Source: JBLXBZ01 sp048265185 (lineage in GTDB: Bacteria > Pseudomonadota > Alphaproteobacteria > Rhizobiales > Stappiaceae). From it: 64,000 nucleotides of DNA. Position 1 is the stretch's first letter; every line of letters begins with the position of its first letter. The notes below the pieces were generated by a model. That model had not been told where the DNA came from and did not search any database. It worked only from the letters and a program-made list of their open reading frames with translations. The stretch lies in assembly GCA_048265185.1 (NCBI GenBank), contig JBLXBZ010000004.1, positions 194,250-258,249 of the forward strand, read 5' to 3'. A program made the position numbers and the translations under genes. This document shows, piece after piece, positions 17,527 through 26,708 of the stretch.

Positions 17527-20418
17527 ATGAAACGTCTGCTCATCGGTCTTGGAGCATTGTTTTTTTTATTCGCGACAATTGTTCTAGCCATCCCATTCTT
17601 CCTGCCCAAAGACGCCATAAAGCATCAGGTGGTCGCCAGTTTTGAAGGCGCCACCGGCTGGCGTTTGCGCCTTGACGGGCCGGTTGGCCTGACCCTCGTG
17701 CCCAGCTTTCAATTAACCGCGCAGGACGTGGGCGTTTCCGGCGAAGCAGGCGCGGATGGTCTGGAGTTCATCAAGGTCAAGACTTTTGATTTCGGCCTGG
17801 CGTGGAGCGGCCTGTTCGGCGGAAAAATACAAGTCACGGAACTGCTTTTGGATCAGCCGGAGATCTTTCTGGAAATCAATGAGCAAGGTCGGCCAAGCTG
17901 GGCGCCGCGACAAGAACTGACGAGCGGAAAATCGGACCCTGGCCGCCCGGATGACGCTCCTTCCGCCCAAACCGCCGCAAATGAACCGCCAGCCAACGAG
18001 TCAGGCGACGCTCCCGACCATTTGAGCCTTTTGGAGCGTATCGGCGCCGACCGCGTAACCGTCAGCAATGGCAAACTCACCTATAATGATCTGCGCAGTC
18101 AAAGCCGCCATTATGCGGAAAACCTGGATCTAAGCGTCTCCCTTCCCTCTCTCTCAGGCCCCTTGTCTTTCGACGGCGCCGCCGTTTATCTGGGCGAACG
18201 CCTATCACTTGAGGGAAAGATCAGCGCGCCCATGGCCTTGGCCCAAGGCGGCGTCAGCGACGTTCAATTATCATTCGCCGCCTTTGAAACCTCTGGCGAC
18301 GTCAACGGCTCCCTCACTCTGGCGCCGACGGCGTCTTTGAAGCTTACGGCCAAGGGCGACTCCGTCGCCGCTATTCTCGCAGCTCTGGGCAAGGAAATTC
18401 CCAAAGATCCCGGCGCCTTCAACCTCGCCGCCGATCTGGAAGCCTCCCCCACGCGAGCGTCGGTGCGCGCCATGACGCTAAGCGCCGGCGATCTGAGCCT
18501 CAAGGGCGCCGCAGATCTGAGTTACGGCGACGCGGCGCCCGCGATTTCAGGACGCGTCATTGGCGACGGCGTTAATCTGGCGGACGTTCTGCAACTCGCC
18601 GGACGCACGGAAAACGCCAGCGGAACCATTGCCGCAGACATCATCTTCACCGCCTCGGGCGCCGATACGGCGCAATTACTCGGCTCATTGGACGTGCGCG
18701 GCGACGCCACCTTAAAAAACGGCGCCGTCACCGGTCTCAACCTTGCAGAAATTGTCAGCGACCCCTCCGCTGACAGCCTTTCCGATATCGGCGTCAAAGT
18801 GGCGTTTCAGGGCCTTGACCGCCCTATCAATCTCGACGGCGCGCTCACATGGCGATCGGAGAAATTCAACGTCAACGGGCGCGCCACCCTCGCCCCCTTA
18901 ATGGCGGGGATTGGCGCTCCAGTGAAAATAGAGGCCGCCGGCTCCAAACTCACCTTGGGGTTTGACGGAGCGCTATCGACGCAAGGCGCCGTTGACGGCG
19001 ACGTCACCCTCTCGACGAAGTCCTTACGCGCACTGGCGCAATGGGCAGGAAAACCGCTCGCGCCTGGCGGCGGTCTTGGCCCTTTCCGCATCGCCGGCCG
19101 TTTCAACATGCAACCCGGCGCCCTTTCCTTTACCGACGCCAAATTCACTCTTGATGAGATTTCAGGCGTGGGCGAGGGCGAAGTTCTTCTCACCGACCGA
19201 CCGAAAGTCACCGGAACCCTCGCTCTCGATCAGGTCATTCTTGACCCCTATCTGGGCAATGGCGCGCATTCGCCCTCCCCGCGATCAACCGCCCAGCCCG
19301 CAAACGCGCCGAAGGCGGAGACGTCGCAAGCCACAGCAAATGAATGGGACAATTCGCCAATCAATTTCGCCGGCTTGAAAGCCGCCGACGTCGATTTCAC
19401 ACTATCCGCCGCGCTCATTCAGCAAGGAAAGCTAAAAATCGGGCCGAGCCGCCTCAACCTCACGATCAACGACGGGGTCCTCAACGCCGATTTGCAAGAG
19501 CTGAGCCTTTATGACGGTTCAGGAACCGGGTCTGTGCGCCTCGACGGAGGCGCCGCCGTTCCCGCCGTCAGCGCGGCTTTCTCGCTGAATAACCTGCAAA
19601 CCCTGCCGTTCTTGAGCGACGCCGCAAATTTCAAATCCCTTGACGGCCGCGTTGGCCTCACCCTCGATCTTTCCGCCACAGGCCGTTCGCAAGCCGAGTT
19701 CATTGGCTCGTTGGCGGGCTCCGCCGGCTTCAACTTCACCGATGGATCGGTTCTGGGAATAAATATCCCCAAACTCGTGCGCGGCCTCACCGTTGAAACC
19801 CTGCTTGGTTGGTCGCAGGTCGCCGACCAACGAACGGACTTCAGCGCGCTCACCGCCAGTTTCACTATTGACAATGGCGTGGCCAGATCTGACGACCTCG
19901 CCATGGCCGGCCCCCTGATCCGTATGAGCGGCGCGGGATCGCTCGATCTTCCCGCAAAAACCCTCGATTGGCGATTCGAACCGCAAGTAGTTCCCACATT
20001 GGAAGGTCAGCCGCCGCGACCGCGCAGCAAAGGCGAAGCGCAACAACTGGCGGGCCTCGGCGTTCCGGTGGTCGTGCGTGGGCCATGGGCCAACCCCCAG
20101 ATTTATCCAGACATCAAGGGAATCTTGCAAGATCCCGCCGCCGCCTACAAACAATTGGAGCAAGTTGGCGGAGAGCTGGTGAAAACCCTCAAGCAAAATC
20201 CAGAAAAAGGCTTGGCCAAAGCGGCGAATGACGTCATTCAAAGGGCCACAAACGGCAAGGTTTCAATTGACGTGCAGGACGTGATCGACGGCAAAGCGGA
20301 CGACCAGCAGGTTCTACAAGCGGTGGAGGAGGGCTTTGGCCTGCCCCAAGGCTTTTTGGGATCGCTTGGTCTTGGCGGCAAGAAAAAGCAAGCCCCGGAC
20401 GATCAACCACAACAATGA
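17527..20418 (+). CDS. AsmA-family protein
   Basis: A 963-residue envelope protein. It has one N-terminal membrane anchor (about residues 5-25, LLIGLGALFFLFATIVLA), an AsmA domain (about 30-250; KDAIKHQVVASFEGATGW), a long repetitive beta-strand middle and an AsmA-like C-terminal domain (LDWRFEPQVVPTLEG, VPVVVRGPWANPQIYPDI). AsmA-like proteins form hydrophobic grooves that move phospholipids between membranes. The start is fixed by AGGAGG six bases before the ATG at 17527. A Pro/Ala/Glu-rich linker lies near residues 135-160 and another near 580-600. It stands alone, convergent with the C-P lyase operon. Confidence 0.9.
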   Translation: MKRLLIGLGALFFLFATIVLAIPFFLPKDAIKHQVVASFEGATGWRLRLDGPVGLTLVPSFQLTAQDVGVSGEAGADGLEFIKVKTFDFGLAWSGLFGGKIQVTELLLDQPEIFLEINEQGRPSWAPRQELTSGKSDPGRPDDAPSAQTAANEPPANESGDAPDHLSLLERIGADRVTVSNGKLTYNDLRSQSRHYAENLDLSVSLPSLSGPLSFDGAAVYLGERLSLEGKISAPMALAQGGVSDVQLSFAAFETSGDVNGSLTLAPTASLKLTAKGDSVAAILAALGKEIPKDPGAFNLAADLEASPTRASVRAMTLSAGDLSLKGAADLSYGDAAPAISGRVIGDGVNLADVLQLAGRTENASGTIAADIIFTASGADTAQLLGSLDVRGDATLKNGAVTGLNLAEIVSDPSADSLSDIGVKVAFQGLDRPINLDGALTWRSEKFNVNGRATLAPLMAGIGAPVKIEAAGSKLTLGFDGALSTQGAVDGDVTLSTKSLRALAQWAGKPLAPGGGLGPFRIAGRFNMQPGALSFTDAKFTLDEISGVGEGEVLLTDRPKVTGTLALDQVILDPYLGNGAHSPSPRSTAQPANAPKAETSQATANEWDNSPINFAGLKAADVDFTLSAALIQQGKLKIGPSRLNLTINDGVLNADLQELSLYDGSGTGSVRLDGGAAVPAVSAAFSLNNLQTLPFLSDAANFKSLDGRVGLTLDLSATGRSQAEFIGSLAGSAGFNFTDGSVLGINIPKLVRGLTVETLLGWSQVADQRTDFSALTASFTIDNGVARSDDLAMAGPLIRMSGAGSLDLPAKTLDWRFEPQVVPTLEGQPPRPRSKGEAQQLAGLGVPVVVRGPWANPQIYPDIKGILQDPAAAYKQLEQVGGELVKTLKQNPEKGLAKAANDVIQRATNGKVSIDVQDVIDGKADDQQVLQAVEEGFGLPQGFLGSLGLGGKKKQAPDDQPQQ

Positions 20419-20486
20419 CGCGCCGGATGAGAGGCGAGAAAGCGAAAGCTGAAATGCGGCGGCGCCTGAGACGTCGCCGCGCCGTT

Positions 20487-21089
20487 TCACTCTCCCGCGC
20501 TCGCCTTCTCTGCGACGCCAGCTCCCTGACGAAAGCTCTCCAGAGCCGATAAAATGCGCGCAACGCCCTGACTGACCGTTCCGGTGTTTTCAATCATCAC
20601 CGCGCTGGAGGGAATGGGCGCGTCCAGATTCGCCCGGTCAAGCCGGCGTTCGATTTCAGCAGGACTTTCGCGCCCTCGCGCCGCAAGACGCTCCGCAAGC
20701 ACAGCGCGCGGCGCGGTGATCACCAAAATGAGAACCCGGTCGCAAACCTTATGCGCCAATGGAATCGCCTTGCGCGAACCATTGGCGATGACGGTTTCGC
20801 CGCGCGCTAAATTGTCTTTCAAGGCGGCGGGCAGAATATAGCCAAGTCCATGAGCGCGCCACGCAAGCATGGTCTGACCGCTGGCCACAAGCCGCTCATA
20901 ATCTGCTTCGCTAATTGGCGAATGGTCTTCAGTGACGCCGTCGAGCGGACGAGTAATCATTCTTTGCGCAAAATGATAACGTGGATCGGCGCCAAGGCGC
21001 GCGCGAACCGCGTTCATCAATGTGTCCTTGCCCGCGCCGCTTGGTCCAACCACCAGCGCCAGAAAACCCGCTTCCCGCGCCTTTTTCAT
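20487..21089 (-). CDS. phnN: Ribose 1,5-bisphosphate phosphokinase PhnN
   Basis: A 200-residue kinase that phosphorylates ribose 1,5-bisphosphate to PRPP, the salvage step at the end of C-P lyase degradation. The P-loop GPSGAGKDTLMNAVRARL lies at about residues 15-32, with a guanylate-kinase-like fold; RPLDGVTEDHSPISEADYE is typical of PhnN. The ATG at 21089 overlaps the stop of phnM by four bases, which fixes the start; the ORF is open a further 24 bases. It is the last gene of the leftward phn operon. Confidence 0.92.
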   Translation of the reverse strand: MKKAREAGFLALVVGPSGAGKDTLMNAVRARLGADPRYHFAQRMITRPLDGVTEDHSPISEADYERLVASGQTMLAWRAHGLGYILPAALKDNLARGETVIANGSRKAIPLAHKVCDRVLILVITAPRAVLAERLAARGRESPAEIERRLDRANLDAPIPSSAVMIENTGTVSQGVARILSALESFRQGAGVAEKASAGE

Positions 21090-22237
21090 GCCACCCGAAC
21101 GCCCTCGCGCCATACGCCGCGAATGATCGGCACATTGCCCACCAGCCGCACCTGAACCAAATCCGCGCGCCGCCCCATAGCCAAAGCGCCGCGATCATTC
21201 AGCCCGACGGCTTGCGCCGGCGTGCTCGTGACCATCGCCGCCGCCTGAGGCAAAGAAAGCGCCTCCACCTCTTCAGTCAGCTGAAACACTCCTTGAATCA
21301 AGGATACGGGAACATAGTCAGAAGAAAGAATGTCCAGATTGCCCGTCTCCGCCAGCTCACGAGCGGAAATATTGCCGGAGTGGGATCCACCGCGCACCAC
21401 ATTTGGCGCGCCCATCAGAATTTTCATGCCCGCGGCCCGCGAGCCTTCAGCGGCCTCAAGAGTGGTTGGGAACTCCGCGATAGTGGTGTTCAGCGACACC
21501 GCCTCCTCCACATGCGCGGAAGTGGCGTCGTCATGACTCGCAATCAACACCCCATGGGCCTTGGCGTAAGCGGCGATGTCAATGCGATTTTGCGCCGTGC
21601 TTTTGCTCGCCTGCTCCTGACGCTTAACGATGAAGGCCTGCATTTCAGCGTCCGAGAAGCCCTTCTTACTCTTGTAATAAACCTCATAGGCCTCAAGAGA
21701 GGTGAACTGGCGCTGTCCGGGCGTATGATCCATGAGAGAAAGCAGGCGCACCCGCGAGTCATTCTTGTAATACTCAAACTCTTCCAAAACGTGAGGGGCG
21801 GAAACTTCGCAGCGCAAATGGATAAAGTGATCCGCCCGCAAGCGATCCTCGCTCTGCCCCGTTTCAATAGCCTGCGCCAGCCGCTGCATATCGGCGGCCT
21901 TCAGCTCCGCATCATCTTCAAGGCCGATACGCAGCGCGTCAAAAACCGTAGTGATGCCGGAGCAGGCGATCTGCGCGTCATGGGCCTGCACGGCGGACAC
22001 TGGATTCCAAAAAACCTGAGGGCGCGGCGCGTAATGGTTCTCTAGGTGATCTGTGTGCAACTCCACGAGACCTGGAAAAAGATAATCGCCCTCGCAATCA
22101 TGCCCCGCAGCGGCGCTCGGACCGGAGGCGATTGTTTTGATCAAGCCATCGACCGCGCCGAGCGACCCGTCGACCACTTCGTTTGGCAGAACCATCCGGG
22201 CGTTTTTGAAAAGCAATTCAGTCATTTTGAAGCTCAT
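21086..22237 (-). CDS. phnM: Alpha-D-ribose 1-methylphosphonate 5-triphosphate diphosphatase PhnM
   Basis: A 383-residue amidohydrolase-superfamily enzyme that removes pyrophosphate from the ribose 5-triphosphate phosphonate intermediate before C-P bond cleavage by PhnJ. The metal-binding motif LVELHTDHLENHYAPRP is present near residue 55. Further typical stretches are VRLLSLMDHTPGQRQF and VLIASHDDATSAHV, the latter holding the later His and Asp ligands. ATG 22225 is an alternative start. It overlaps phnN by four bases and lies 15 bp after the DUF1045 gene. Confidence 0.95.
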   Translation of the reverse strand: MSFKMTELLFKNARMVLPNEVVDGSLGAVDGLIKTIASGPSAAAGHDCEGDYLFPGLVELHTDHLENHYAPRPQVFWNPVSAVQAHDAQIACSGITTVFDALRIGLEDDAELKAADMQRLAQAIETGQSEDRLRADHFIHLRCEVSAPHVLEEFEYYKNDSRVRLLSLMDHTPGQRQFTSLEAYEVYYKSKKGFSDAEMQAFIVKRQEQASKSTAQNRIDIAAYAKAHGVLIASHDDATSAHVEEAVSLNTTIAEFPTTLEAAEGSRAAGMKILMGAPNVVRGGSHSGNISARELAETGNLDILSSDYVPVSLIQGVFQLTEEVEALSLPQAAAMVTSTPAQAVGLNDRGALAMGRRADLVQVRLVGNVPIIRGVWREGVRVA

Positions 22238-22252
22238 AATGTTAGCGGGTCG

Positions 22253-22951
22253 TCATGAACGGCCTTTAGCCAATTCTTTGATATCAATCATGGTGAAGGG
22301 GGCGCCAGGCTCAGGCTCAGCGAAAATGGCGACAGTCGCCAAGGACGTCGGCTCTTGGGTGACCGGCGCGAAATACTGGCGAGCGTTGCGCGACAGAGCC
22401 TCTATTTCCGCACTTTCGGATATTTTGGACGAAAGCGTCATATGAAACCGAAATTCTTCGAACACATAAGGATACCCCCAGCGCTGAAGAAAGGCGTCCT
22501 GCCGAGAATTCAAGCCTGACGCCCGCCGCCTCTCCATATTGGCCTGCGACAAAGGCGCGCGAAACGGTTCAAATGTTTCAACGCAGCTCGCGGCGAAAAC
22601 GTCCAAAGCCTCCAGCGGCGCCGACGGAGTCAAGGCCACGAAAGCCCCTAACGTCTCCACCTGCAGCGCCGGCAGATCAAAAGCCGGCATCCTCTCGCAG
22701 AATTCGGAGAAAGCGTCGCGCAATTCCTCCTCCGTTCGCCCCTCGGCAAGATGGAAGGGCGCTTTCAATGTCGCATGAAATCCATAGCGCCTCGGATCAA
22801 CGGTCAGTGCGTGAAGCTGTCGAGCAGTGACGTCCTCAAGCTCTGGCTGGGCGACGTCTTCGCCGGTTAAAGCGTTGCGCCCCAGCCACGACGAACCAAG
22901 ACGCGTCAAAGCGTCTCCTGCGGGAGGAGTGAAATATAGCGCGTAACGCAT
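22253..22951 (-). CDS. DUF1045 phosphonate-operon protein, 2H phosphoesterase-like
   Basis: A 232-residue protein of the DUF1045 family found in phn operons. It has two His-x-Thr/Ser-like motifs (YGFHATLKAPF near residue 58 and FRFHMTLSSKI near residue 170), which are the paired signatures of the 2H phosphodiesterase superfamily (LigT/CPDase-like). This cluster has no phnP, whose product opens 5-phosphoribosyl 1,2-cyclic phosphate made by C-P lyase. DUF1045 may therefore do that step or something equivalent; this is inferred from fold and context. It lies between phnL (174-bp gap) and phnM. Confidence 0.88.
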   Translation of the reverse strand: MRYALYFTPPAGDALTRLGSSWLGRNALTGEDVAQPELEDVTARQLHALTVDPRRYGFHATLKAPFHLAEGRTEEELRDAFSEFCERMPAFDLPALQVETLGAFVALTPSAPLEALDVFAASCVETFEPFRAPLSQANMERRRASGLNSRQDAFLQRWGYPYVFEEFRFHMTLSSKISESAEIEALSRNARQYFAPVTQEPTSLATVAIFAEPEPGAPFTMIDIKELAKGRS

Positions 22952-23125
22952 GACCTATCCTTTTAAAGCAGCTCCGGAATTCACCGCTATCTATGCGGCG
23001 ATATATACAATAATCCGCCAATTCAGTCTGGACCGTCGCCCCGGGCGCAATTCCCCAAGATCCTTTGGCGAAACTGCGCCTTATCTCCCTTCAATTACGC
23101 CAAACGCATGTCTTAACAATGACGA

Positions 23126-23833
23126 TCAAGCCGCCTTCGCCGCGAATGCGCTTACGTCCAAAACGCGGTCGGCGATGCGCGCGCGAGCTTCCCCGTCATG
23201 TAGGATGCCCAGCATGGCGACGCCAGCTTGTTTCTTTTCCGCCACCAGTTCAACCACGACCGAACGATTGGCGTCGTCAAGAGAGGCTGTCGGCTCGTCC
23301 AGAAGCAATAAAGGATAATGGGCGATAAATCCGCGAGCGATATTCACCCGCTGTTGCTCGCCCCCGGAAAATGTTGCTGGCGGCAGCGACCAAAGCCGCT
23401 CCGGCACATTCAACCGCGACAATAACACCCGCGCTCTCTCCAGCGCCTCCTCCTCTCCCGCTCCTTGCGCCATCAGCGGCTCGGCCACCACCGCGAGCGC
23501 CGGAACCCGAGGGATCACCTTGAGGAATTGCGAAACATAACCGATCGTCGTCTTTCGCAGCGCCAAAATTCGACGCGGCGCGGCGTCAGCGATATTGACG
23601 ATATCGCTATTTCCGCCCGCCGTGACCAGAATATCACCTTTATCGCAGGTGTAATTGCCGTAAATCATCTTCAGGATCGAGCTTTTTCCCGCGCCGGACG
23701 GTCCGCCAAGCACGACGCATTCTCCCGCCTCCACTGAAAAACTGACATTGGCCACCACCGGCAAGCGCAACCCGTCCTGCAAATGCATGGTGAAGGTCTT
23801 CCCCACTTCATTGAGGCATAATCTAATGCGCAT
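23126..23833 (-). CDS. phnL: C-P lyase subunit PhnL (ABC-type ATPase)
   Basis: A 235-residue ABC ATPase-like subunit of the phosphonate-degrading system. Walker A is GGPSGAGKSSILKMIYGNY near residue 42, the signature is FSGGEQQRVNIARGF near 145, and Walker B is LLLLDEPTASL. PhnL with PhnK binds the C-P lyase core and is not a transporter component; PhnL takes part in coupling the ribose and phosphonate with ATP. An AGAGG site precedes the ATG. It lies nine bases after phnK. Confidence 0.94.
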   Translation of the reverse strand: MRIRLCLNEVGKTFTMHLQDGLRLPVVANVSFSVEAGECVVLGGPSGAGKSSILKMIYGNYTCDKGDILVTAGGNSDIVNIADAAPRRILALRKTTIGYVSQFLKVIPRVPALAVVAEPLMAQGAGEEEALERARVLLSRLNVPERLWSLPPATFSGGEQQRVNIARGFIAHYPLLLLDEPTASLDDANRSVVVELVAEKKQAGVAMLGILHDGEARARIADRVLDVSAFAAKAA

Positions 23834-23842
23834 GAAACCCTC

Positions 23843-24637
23843 TCAAACCTGCAAGATGGACGAAACGAGAAGCTGAGTATAGGGGGCTTGCGGATCATCA
23901 AGCACCCGATCCGTCAGACCGGACTCCACCACGCGCCCCCGGCGCATCACCATGATGCGATGCGACAAAAGACGCGCAACCGCCAGATCATGGGTGACAA
24001 TGACGACGGAAAGCCCAAGATCCGCCACCAGACCCCGGAGAAGATCCAGAAGCCGCGCCTGCACCGAAACGTCCAGCCCGCCAGTCGGCTCATCCATGAA
24101 GACAAGACGTGGACTGGTCACCAGATTTCTAGCGATCTGCAAACGTTGACGCATTCCGCCGGAAAAACTGCGGGGACCATCGTCAATCCGGTCTCCGTCA
24201 ATTTCCACCCGGCCAAGCCAATCTTGCGCCGTTTCACGAATGGCGCCGTAATGACGGGCGCCCACCGCCATCAACCGCTCTCCCACATTGGCGCCGGCGG
24301 AAACGTTCATGCGCAAACCGTCCACGGCGTTTTGATGCACAAACCCCCAGTCAGTGCGCATGAGCAGCCTGCGCTCCGGCTCGCTCAATTGAAATAGGTC
24401 ACGCATGGCGCCATCGCGCATACGGTATTCAATAACGCCAGCGGTTGGAGCCGCCCGGGTCGCCAGACAATTCAAGAGCGTAGTCTTGCCCGATCCGGAT
24501 TCGCCGACAACAGCCAGCACCTCCCCCGGCCAGAGCTGGAAAGAAACGTCGCGACAGCCAATTCGCTCGCCATAATAACGAGTGACGCCGCTGGCCCTAA
24601 GCAATGGCGTGTCCACCATATCGCTTTGTTGGTTCAT
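23843..24637 (-). CDS. phnK: C-P lyase subunit PhnK (ABC-type ATPase)
   Basis: A 264-residue ABC protein that binds the PhnGHIJ core complex. Walker A is VVGESGSGKTTLLNCLATR, the signature is FSGGMRQRLQIARNLV, and Walker B is LVFMDEPTGGLDVSVQ. It resembles dipeptide-transporter ATPases, but no permease is linked. Its ATG overlaps the phnJ stop by four bases, so translation is coupled. Confidence 0.94.
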   Translation of the reverse strand: MNQQSDMVDTPLLRASGVTRYYGERIGCRDVSFQLWPGEVLAVVGESGSGKTTLLNCLATRAAPTAGVIEYRMRDGAMRDLFQLSEPERRLLMRTDWGFVHQNAVDGLRMNVSAGANVGERLMAVGARHYGAIRETAQDWLGRVEIDGDRIDDGPRSFSGGMRQRLQIARNLVTSPRLVFMDEPTGGLDVSVQARLLDLLRGLVADLGLSVVIVTHDLAVARLLSHRIMVMRRGRVVESGLTDRVLDDPQAPYTQLLVSSILQV

Positions 24638-25560
24638 TTGCCGGTCTCCTCGCTGGATTCAGCCATTCGCAGCGCGGTCGGATCAGCCGCCATTGGCCCC
24701 AAAAATCCGGCTTCGCGCCTTTCTTCACAGTGATCGGAGTCGGAACAGACGAACATTCTCCCGCCAAGATCATCCAACACCACTTCATCCAGATACCCAT
24801 CTTCCTCGCCGCAAAGCCCGCATGGTTGATCCCATTTTTGCACGGTGAACGGATAATCCTCAAAATCGAGGCTCTTCACCTGCGTATAGGGAGGAATGGC
24901 GTAAATGCGCTTCTCCCGGCCCGCGCCGAACAATTGCAGCGCCGCCATCATATGCATCTTCGGATTATCGAATTTAGGAATGGGAGACGGGCTCATCACA
25001 TAACGTTCATTGACCATGACCGGATAGGAATAAGTCGTGGCGATTTCTCCGTGACGAGCGATGTCCTCATAGAGCTTCACATGCATCAGGCCATATTCTT
25101 CCAGCCCATGCATTTTTCGCGTTTCAACTTCGCGCGGCTCTAAAAAGCGCAAGGGTTCTGGGATGGGGACTTGATAAACAAGGATTTGGTCCTCGGTCAA
25201 AGCGCGTTCAGGTATCCGGTGCCGAGTCTGAATCACCGTGGCCTCAGCGGTTTTCGTCGTCACCGCCACATTCGCCGTGGTTTGGAAAAAGCCACGGATG
25301 GCGACGGCGTTCGTGGTGTCGTCCGAGCCTTGATCGATCACCTTCAGCACGTCGTCATATCCGATAACGGCGGCCGTCACCTGCACCCCGCCCGTTCCCC
25401 AGCCATAAGGCATGGGCATTTCCCTTGACGCGAAAGGAACCTGATATCCCGGAATAGCGATAGCTTTCAAAATCGCCCGCCGGATCATTCGTTTCGTCTG
25501 TTCATCCAAATAGGCGAAATTGTAATTTTCGCCGTCCAATTCAACACGGTTTCTCATCAA
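24634..25560 (-). CDS. phnJ: C-P lyase radical SAM subunit PhnJ
   Basis: A 308-residue radical SAM enzyme that cleaves the C-P bond of ribose 1-phosphonate 5-phosphate to give 1,2-cyclic ribose phosphate and the alkane. The unusual cysteine set is intact: CGLCGEEDGY near residue 240, followed by FVCSDSDHCEERREAG, equivalent to the four essential Cys of E. coli PhnJ. The N-terminus (YNFAYLDEQTKRMIRRA) and VPFASREMPMPYGWGTGG are typical. It overlaps phnI by four bases upstream and phnK by four downstream. Confidence 0.96.
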   Translation of the reverse strand: MMRNRVELDGENYNFAYLDEQTKRMIRRAILKAIAIPGYQVPFASREMPMPYGWGTGGVQVTAAVIGYDDVLKVIDQGSDDTTNAVAIRGFFQTTANVAVTTKTAEATVIQTRHRIPERALTEDQILVYQVPIPEPLRFLEPREVETRKMHGLEEYGLMHVKLYEDIARHGEIATTYSYPVMVNERYVMSPSPIPKFDNPKMHMMAALQLFGAGREKRIYAIPPYTQVKSLDFEDYPFTVQKWDQPCGLCGEEDGYLDEVVLDDLGGRMFVCSDSDHCEERREAGFLGPMAADPTALRMAESSEETGK

Positions 25561-26705
25561 CTCGCCTCCTGCGCGTCGTCAAAAGCGGCTCGCTTCGCCG
25601 GCGGCTCGCCTGAAAGGCCCTGTTCGCGTTTTTGGGCCCACTCCTTGCGCAACCGGCGAATGAGGTCGAGTTCGGCTTGAAAATCAACATAATGCGGCAA
25701 TTTCAAGTGCTCGACAAAACCCGTGGCTTGAATATTATCCGAATGGGAAAGCACGAACTCCTGATCCTGCGCCGGCGCGGAGCAATCCTCGCCAAGCTCC
25801 CCCGCCCGCAAGGCCCGATCCACCAAAGCCATGGACATGGCTTTGCGCTCAGACTGGCCAAACACCAGACCATAGCCGCGCGTGAATTGCGGCGGCGCCT
25901 TTGCCGAGCCTTGAAACTGGTTGATCATCTCGCATTCCGTCACCGTGACCCATCCCAGCGAAACCGTGAAACCAAGCTCTTCAGCGAAAAACGTCGCCTC
26001 GACTTCGCCTATTCTGATTTCGCCTGCGAAAGGGTGCGAATTGCCGAAGCCGCGCTGGGTTGAATAGCCCAAAGCCAACAGAAAGCCTTCATCTCCCCGA
26101 GCCAGATTTTGCAATCTCAAATCGCGCTCTGCAGGAAACTCCAAGGGCGCGCGCGTCAAATCCCCCACTGGATGATCCAGATCATGATCATCGCTCGCCT
26201 CAATCAGCCCCTCATGGTTAAGAAATTCGCTCACCCGCGGCATTGCCGCCTGTGGGTCGGCGCTCTGGCGTTGCGGAGCAGGCACCTCCTCCCCGCTCTC
26301 CGCCGCCAATTTGAAATCAAGCAGGCGGTGCGTGTAATCAAAAGTTGGGCCAAGTAATTGCCCCCCCGGCAAATCCTTATAGGCGGCCGATATCCGGCGC
26401 CGAACCTGCATTTGACCCGTATCAATCGCTTGGGAATAGCCAAAGCGGGGCAAAGTGGTGCGATAGGCTCGCATCAAAAAGATCGCTTCGATCAAATCCC
26501 CACGCGACTGTTTGATCGCAAGAGCCGCAAGCTCGGCGTCATAAAGCGAGCCTTCCGCCATGACCCGCGCCACGGAGAGCGTCAATTGCGCGGCGATTTG
26601 CGCCAAAGTCAGCGCCGGAAGCGCCCTATCGCCCCGCCGCTCATGCCTCAGTAGAGAATGCGCATTACCGATGGCCTTCTCACCACCTTTAACGGCCACA
26701 TACAT
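25557..26705 (-). CDS. phnI: C-P lyase core subunit PhnI
   Basis: A 382-residue core subunit. PhnI replaces the adenine of ATP by methylphosphonate, with PhnG, PhnH and PhnL. The N-terminus MYVAVKGGEKAIGNAHSLL is diagnostic, as are FGYSQAIDTGQMQVRRRISA and RGYGLVFGQSERKAMSMALVDRAL near the C-terminus. It lies three bases after phnH and overlaps phnJ, so the whole phnGHIJKL block is one transcript. Confidence 0.96.
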   Translation of the reverse strand: MYVAVKGGEKAIGNAHSLLRHERRGDRALPALTLAQIAAQLTLSVARVMAEGSLYDAELAALAIKQSRGDLIEAIFLMRAYRTTLPRFGYSQAIDTGQMQVRRRISAAYKDLPGGQLLGPTFDYTHRLLDFKLAAESGEEVPAPQRQSADPQAAMPRVSEFLNHEGLIEASDDHDLDHPVGDLTRAPLEFPAERDLRLQNLARGDEGFLLALGYSTQRGFGNSHPFAGEIRIGEVEATFFAEELGFTVSLGWVTVTECEMINQFQGSAKAPPQFTRGYGLVFGQSERKAMSMALVDRALRAGELGEDCSAPAQDQEFVLSHSDNIQATGFVEHLKLPHYVDFQAELDLIRRLRKEWAQKREQGLSGEPPAKRAAFDDAQEAS

Positions 26706-26708
26706 CGC

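Noticed and set aside
20981..22045. 354-codon plus-strand ORF
   Set aside because: Antisense shadow of phnN and phnM, which are clearly coding.
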